Source of the DNA: Rhynchopus sp. YZ270_cl-10
Lineage: Eukaryota > Euglenozoa > Diplonemea > Diplonemida > Diplonemidae
Length of the DNA stretch: 64,000 bases
Reading direction: 5' to 3'
Assembly (NCBI GenBank): GCA_964035575.1
Contig: OZ037892.1
Span: 806,001 to 870,000, forward strand
Position numbers and translations under genes: made by a program
Notes under the pieces: model-generated
What the model saw: only the letters and a program-made list of their open reading frames with translations
Told to the model about the DNA's origin: nothing
The model's database searches: none
Shown: positions 59,150 to 64,000 of the stretch, piece after piece
How positions within the stretch are numbered: position 1 is the first letter of the stretch
Layout of the letters: each line of letters opens with the position of its first letter

Positions 59150-59918
59150 GGGGGGGGGGGGGGGGGGGTATTTTTGGTGATTTTAGATACTACTCGTATT
59201 TTGTTGCAAACCTCTGTATTTTAAAGTGAACGGAAGTTTATTAAAATACGGCGATGTTTTGTGGGGATGCATAGGGTGTCTATAATTCCTTTATTGCTGT
59301 CTAGCCTGGGTTCGGAGGTGTCTTTACGTTGTGACGAGGAAAGTTTCTCCTGGCAACAGAGGAATGTGAACACCCTCGATAACGCTTTGTGGAAAATATC
59401 TGTTTTTTTTTTTTACGGCATAATCATCACGGTTCTTGGTTTGTTGTCTAGCTTGGGTTCGGAGATTTTATGTTTTTTTTGTTTCCCCACCCCCTCAAAA
59501 CCCGAGACAAATCCTGCATGTTTACACAGCAGATGTTTCGTTCCCCTTACACCAGCCTTTTATAAAATTCTCTGAATGGCTTTTTTGGTGTGTCATCTTT
59601 ATAATCAGTTCTGCCATGCAAAGGGTGAAGGAAGGTTGTGGGGAAAATGTGTTTCAGTTTTTTTTAAAGTCTTCAGATTAGCCCTTTTTTTTTCATCTGA
59701 TGAGTGGAAGCGGGAGTACCACATATCCGATAAACCACGAAATGGATTGTAGCACTGCATGGTTGGGAGCCCACCCCCCCCGGTACACCCGGTCATACCA
59801 AAGGTACACACTGTTCACGAGAGATTTCAACCTTTTTTTTTTTACCCCCTCCCTTTCCCCTCTCAATCCCTTATCAACTGAAGGGGTGGGGACGGAAAAA
59901 AATAATATAACAAAGACT
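59150..59918. other. Intergenic spacer with poly-G and extended B hairpin
   Basis: Poly-G at 59150-59168. GTCTAGC(C/T)TGGGTTCGGAG occurs twice (59301 and 59447) as a short direct repeat. The extended B hairpin lies at 59738-59832. No gene. Confidence 0.6.
59738..59832 (+). repeat. GAGAG-loop hairpin, extended B type (copy B8)
   Basis: CGAAATGGATTGTAGCACTG, CATGGTTGGGAGCCCACC, CGGTACACCCGGTCATACCA, AAGGTACACACTGTTCACGA, GAGATTTCAACC. Matches 19158-19270 through most of its length. Confidence 0.75.
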
Positions 59919-61783
59919 ATGTCAGGTGCACCACCCACGAACTCGGAAAAGGATGATAAAGAGGACTTCGGCGACTGGCAAGAGGAGTTCGACGACCCTG
60001 CACACTGTTTAATCTCCGGGAAGCTTTGCGCCAATATACAGGACGCCATTGCCAGCACTGAGGGGATGGGGTTTGACTTTACCGAGATCGTGAAGGGTCG
60101 GTCTCCTTATGACCGGATGAAGATTATTAACTATGTGCGGAGGGGGGCGGGTGAGCGGGGTGCCACCGCTACGGCGCTTGCCGCAGAAATCGCAGACACC
60201 GATGCATGGCGTGATGACGCCAACTTAACACCATTCCTCGCTGATGATGCGCTGCTGTACGTCATTCCTGATATCGAAGTTGTTGATGATGACGACGAAG
60301 ACCTCTCTACCACTCTCGCCACCACTGTCGGAGGACCAAACAACGATGGTCTTGTCATTCAACTTAATGAAATCCGGCGTGAAAACGTAGAGCTCAAAAA
60401 ACGCTTCCAACGCTTCTTCGAAGACGACGACGATGGATTGAACGTTGCCATCCCAACAGAGTCGAGTCTATCTGTGAAAGACCTGTCTGACCACGATATG
60501 ACGAGCTCCCCCACCTCACGGATGAAGAAGAGGATGTCTGCCTCTATGTTCTCACACATCGCCCCATTGTCGGTTGTGGCTAGAGCAGACGTCTCCTTTA
60601 GTCGAACCGAATATGATAAGGCGTGGGTGTCGCTCTATGAAAACCTCTTCTCGAAAAACGCGACCGCAATTCTGAAGGATAAGAGGGTGCTTGATTTGAA
60701 CTGTGGGTTTGGTGTGTCTTCGATGCTTGCAGCGAAGTGCGGGAAGGCGACGCACGTTGTTGCATACCAACCAGAAGACGGCAAAGCAGCAGAGATGCTC
60801 TCCATGATTGTGAAGCGCAACGCCTATGACGACCGGGTAACCGTCGAAGAGAACAATGAAGGGCTGCGCAACCAGATCCAGAATGGCAAATTCCAGGCAT
60901 TGTTGTTCCCGTGGTCGACAGCGTGTTTGCTGCCGTTGGACTCATTGACGCGGCTTATCAAATGTAGGGAGGAGTTTGCAGAGTCAGGTGCAGTGGTTCT
61001 CCCAGATATGTTCACAATGCACGCAGCAGGGTTCTGTGTGAACGCAGCCAACCTGTTGAACACAACGTCCTTCGACTTCACCCCCTTCTGCGAAGACCTG
61101 CGTGAGAGTGCGGTGAGCAACCACCTCGGTCTGCATCAGAACATCCCGCAGACGTCGCTCTCGACGTACTCTGTCAAGTACAAAACCTTCGATCTGACGA
61201 AGGTTGTCACAGACGAGCTGGAGTTCACAGAAAGCTTTGTGCTGTCGCCCTTCCTTGCAGGGAGCATTGTGTCTGGATTGGTATGTTGTGTGCAGAGTTT
61301 TTGGTGTAAAAAAAAAAAAGGCGTAGCTCATCCTTTAGATGCTATCAGCCGGTCGTCCTACCCCCCTTTTCCTATTTTGATTCAAACTGTACTTTATTTA
61401 CAAACCACAAACCACAGGTCCTCTGGTTCGAGGCGGTGAACTCACCACGTTTCTGCACCTTTGAGCCTGTCTCTATCTCGTCCTCGCCGTCTAGCCCTAT
61501 CCACGCGAAACTTGCGCATCTGCGACAGACTGTGTTCTACCTCCCGAAGGACCTGCATGTAAGCGGAGAGAGCCCCACGACTAGGCTGGGCACCCCGCTG
61601 ATTGTAGACCCGCAGTACATCGGGACGGAGCAGCGCCCGGCAGCGTTCCTGCGTGTGAGCATCACCTACCAGAGGAGCAGCAGCGACCCCAAGTCCCTCA
61701 AGGCGACCCTCGCAGTCGTTCCCTGCCTCGCTTCGCAAGACGGCGACGCAGTTGTCCACAGCTACTATCTCTGTATTGAGTGA
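59919..61783 (+). CDS. Catalytically degenerate protein arginine methyltransferase (PRMT3-like/prozyme)
   Basis: Exons 59919-61280 and 61418-61783, 575 residues, phase 0 junction (TTG|GTATGT, CCACAG|GTC). The N-terminal part resembles PRMT3 (acidic EEFDD, then CLISGKLCANIQ and RMKIINYVRR), but the zinc ligands of the PRMT3 finger are missing. The Rossmann domain keeps motif I in altered form (RVLDLNCGFGVSSMLAAKCG). The double-E loop, normally SEWMGYFLLYESM, reads FPWSTACLLPLDSL, so both catalytic Glu are gone. The beta-barrel is recognisable (WFEAVNSPRF; LRQTVFYLPKDLHVSGE), but the THW loop is replaced by KLAHL. It is therefore predicted inactive. Trypanosoma brucei has a comparable inactive PRMT1 prozyme that activates its catalytic partner by forming a hetero-oligomer. 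An ortholog of that prozyme, or a separate inactive PRMT3, are both possible. Confidence 0.85.
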
Positions 61784-61934
61784 TTTTTAAAAGAGAAAGA
61801 CGGAAGGGATGGCAAGGGGTATTGTGTGAAAGTGTGTGTTGCTAACCCTTTTTTTTTCTTCTTCTTCCAGAGGCTTAGGTTCACCTAAAGAAAACCCCCT
61901 CTTTTTTACGCTTTTGTACATTTACTGCACCCTG

Positions 61935-61972
61935 TTATACCTCCTATTCAGTAGAATAGAAAGTATACAATT
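61935..61972 (+). repeat. K repeat, copy 2
   Basis: TTATACCTCCTATTCAGTAG, AATAGAAAGTATACA. The CTATTC-AGTA-GAATAG hairpin is conserved with 43783-43822. Confidence 0.6.
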
Positions 61973-62286
61973 GTACCTTTTTTTTTTTGCTGTGAAATAT
62001 ACAGTAACGGGTGGGGGGTTTTTTGCAAACAATGCAAAAAAAAAAGGGAGTTGAACACTTTTTTTTTGGATTTTTTTGGATTTTTTTGGGCGAGTCCGCG
62101 TTAAAATTCTGTGATTATTTAGCGCCAATTATATGTTATTATTTTTGTTCTAAATGACCACACAATGTCACATGCCCAATTTAATTTTTTTTTTTAAAAC
62201 ATGACAAAAGGCGATGTCTGTAAGTACTAGCACCTTTTGCGAGACATTACGTAGAGCACCTACCACTTGGTGGGTGATTGTCGATA

Positions 62287-62395
62287 TCACCTGATTTTTA
62301 CCCCACGTACAGTCGCGTACAGGCCACGTACAGGCGCCTATACGGTCCTATACGCGCCTCTACACGCCTATACGCGGGATAAAAATCAGTGGCGA
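62287..62395. mobile_element. 109-bp TA-flanked MITE
   Basis: The inverted ends TCACCTGATTTTTACCCC and GGGATAAAAATCAGTGGCGA are bordered by TA (62285-62286 and 62396-62397). The interior repeats CGCCTATACG/CGTACAGGC units. Confidence 0.75.
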
Positions 62396-62788
62396 TACAA
62401 AAAATGCAACACGAAATATAAGCTACCTTCGGGAGTTCATGAGTCTATACACAGTGGCCTTGTAGGCACATTGCGTGATGGGCTACAGGGTCGAAAAGAA
62501 GCGAAAACAACGTGTAATTATGTCGTACTGTAGAGGTGCTACAGGGCCACTGTGTAGTTTTTATAAAGCCTAGAAGTCAGCATTGCGTACAGACCCCCCA
62601 GTAGGCGATCATCTACCACAATAGATGATCAACCCACAGTGCGGAAAAGAAAAGATTTCACCGTACGTAACCCTTCCCTCCAGTTCCACATATTTCTCTT
62701 ACTCAAAATAACCCTACCCCATTTACTCTCCTAGTTCATGTAGTTTTTTTTTTTTTTTGTCACGATTCTGCCATTATATTTTTCTTTT

Positions 62789-63760
62789 GGGAAAACCTTT
62801 ATTCGGCTCACAAAAAGTAATTTTTCCATCATTCGGCTCACAAAATAAAATTTTAACATCATTCTATCAAAGTTACTATAATTTTTCCTTCATTCGGCTC
62901 ACAAAAGTTAATTTTTCCACCATTCTATCAATATTTTGCCAATTTTTCCATCATTCTATCAAAGTTTTTTTTTCACTTTTTCGAAGAAATTTTTACCGCT
63001 GGAAAAAAAAATTTGGGTGGTATTTTTTGAGGAAAAACGGGGTCATTTTTTTTTGCATTTTTCGAAAAAATTATATTTCCAGGGTCACAAATTACACACT
63101 GTTTGCTAAACATGCAAAGACAAGTGGTCACTGGTGCCGAGTTTGACAGCTTGGATGACCTGAAGGAGACGGTAAAACACGTGGCAGGCCCTCCTTCATC
63201 CTCCACATTTTTCCTTCCGCGTCTCGAACCGCACAGGCACCCGAATGACCCTTGTGTGCCGGTTCCTTATGTGTGCATGGAGGGTGTGTGCGGTGAACGA
63301 CGGTGATGGTTGTCACATCACCCAGCACGAGCGCACCTGCACCTCTGACGATCACCCTGTTGCCAACACAGGAATCGTCGGCGCCGTCGCCTCCCAGACC
63401 TGCGATAACGTGAGAAGTGTATCAAACTATGGTGCACATAGTGTGATTGCTGACATGCGTGACCTTCGCCGCAACAAGTCACCTACGAATTTTCCCCTCC
63501 CACAACCTATAAAAACGGGCAAAAAATCCCAACCCGAAAATTTTTTCCAGCGGTAAAAATTTCTTCGAAAAAGTGAAAAAAAAACTTTGATAGAATGATG
63601 GAAAAATTGGCAAAATATTGATAGAATGGTGGGAAAATTAACTTTTGTGAGCCGAATGAAGGAAAAATTATAGTAACTTTGATAGAATGATGTAAAAATT
63701 TTATTTTGTGAGCCGAATGATGGAAAAATTACTTTTTGTGAGCCGAATAAAGGTTTTCCC
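62789..63760. mobile_element. Long-inverted-repeat (Pack-MULE-like) element with internal gene-like segment
   Basis: Arms of about 230 bp (62789-63020 and 63528-63760) are near-perfect inverted copies starting GGGAAAACCTTTATTCGGCT. Each arm has internal repeats of ATTCGGCTCACAAAA and CATTCTATCAA. The element is bordered by TTTTCTTTT on both sides, possibly a 9-bp target duplication but low in complexity. The 500-bp centre is not A/T-rich like the arms and holds open frames: MQRQVVTGAEFDSLDDLKET from 63112, and one from about 63245 with RVCAVNDGDGCHITQHERTC. Between them GGTAAAACACG...CGCACAG resembles an intron. Long arms, 9-bp duplication and captured gene-like sequence fit a Mutator-type Pack-MULE. 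No transposase. Confidence 0.75.
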
Positions 63761-63910
63761 TTTTCTTTTTATTGTTCGCGTGTATTCCCTCCAGTCCGTC
63801 GGTGCCCCTTCTGCGCTCATTGGGTAAGCAGACGCCTAGTGTTGTGTTTAGGAGGGGATGTCTTTATTGGGTCTTTAAATCATGTAATCACCCCTTCCCA
63901 AAGATGGGGG

Positions 63911-64000
63911 AAATGACTGTGTGCCTGCTTACAGTTTCCCCTGTCAGCAACCCCCATGCAACACTCCTGGGGTAGTTGGATGAGGGTAGGTAACCCACAC
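63911..64000 (+). repeat. E repeat, left part (cut by window end)
   Basis: AAATGACTGTGTGCCTGCTT, ACAGTTTCCCCTGTCAGCAA, CAACACTCCTGGGGTAGTTG. Matches 8171-8235; the D hairpin expected next would lie beyond the window. Confidence 0.65.

Larger units (their letters stand above)
61784..62788. other. Intergenic region with small elements
   Basis: A partial A-type tail (GAGGCTTAGGTTCACC, 61870), K repeat copy 2 (61935-61972), a MITE (62287-62395) and an inverted pair ACACAGTGGCC/GGCCACTGTGT (62449 and 62543) around CTACAGGG repeats. GATCATCTACCACAATAGATGATC near 62608 is a perfect small palindrome. No gene. Confidence 0.6.

Noticed and set aside
1-64000. tRNA, rRNA, spliced-leader RNA genes and CRISPR arrays
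   Set aside because: I looked for T-arm and B-box-like motifs. Only the GGTTCGA loops of the E repeat appeared, without a cloverleaf. Tandem repeats present have no spacers. No spliced-leader gene was recognised.
1-64000. Retroelements or virus-like genes
   Set aside because: No reverse transcriptase, integrase, capsid or envelope motif was seen in any frame. The mobile elements here are short non-autonomous DNA types.

Overview
This window is nuclear DNA of a microbial eukaryote (a protist). All sixteen convincing protein genes read on the + strand. Five have clear cis-spliced introns, with donors that almost always begin GTATG and acceptors that end CAG. Several start codons sit 5-40 nt downstream of a pyrimidine-rich tract ending in AG, as if the genes were expressed from one-directional arrays with spliced-leader trans-splicing. 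One gene is a PRMT that has lost its catalytic residues and resembles the trypanosome PRMT1 prozyme. Together these point to Euglenozoa, and the cis-introns fit a diplonemid or euglenid better than a trypanosomatid. The assignment is an inference, because no rRNA or spliced-leader gene is present to settle it.

Layout. 1-2.5 kb: a 9-bp satellite, a hAT-like MITE and other repeats. 2.5-8.1 kb: a ubiquitin-like/LRR protein, a CCCH zinc-finger methyltransferase-like protein and a PPR protein. 8.4-12.4 kb: a PH/TH1-like coiled-coil protein split by a 2.1-kb intron that carries transposon copies. 13.2-15.4 kb: a RING E3 ligase of KEG/Mind-bomb type. 17.3-20.8 kb: a coiled-coil protein, then NDUFS7 of respiratory complex I (4 exons), which shows there is an aerobic mitochondrion. 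22.6-28.8 kb: a kinesin-like pseudo-motor, a coiled-coil/PH-like protein and another coiled-coil protein. 29.3-31.4 kb: cytosolic HSP70 (3 exons). 32.8-34.0 kb: an IQ-motif protein with a degenerate caspase-like fold. 34.2-52.2 kb: two tandem giant cysteine-rich type I membrane proteins (2500 and 1952 aa) whose 4.36-kb 3' cores, introns included, are almost identical. 55.5-61.8 kb: arsenite methyltransferase, an ankyrin-like protein and the inactive PRMT. 62.3-64 kb: a small TA-flanked MITE, a long-inverted-repeat (Pack-MULE-like) element and a dispersed repeat.

The most interesting non-coding feature is a superfamily of short hairpins that often carry a (A/C)CGAGAG-type loop and end in a T-rich tail. 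They fill most intergenic spaces. Every copy I found lies in the same orientation as the genes, I found none inside an intron, and the stems vary with compensating changes. They look like intercistronic RNA elements or a strand-biased SINE group. Three genes in the window (kinesin-like, caspase-like, PRMT) look like pseudoenzymes. The tandem surface proteins look like a gene-conversion system with a constant core, a variable N-terminus and swapped cytoplasmic tails.
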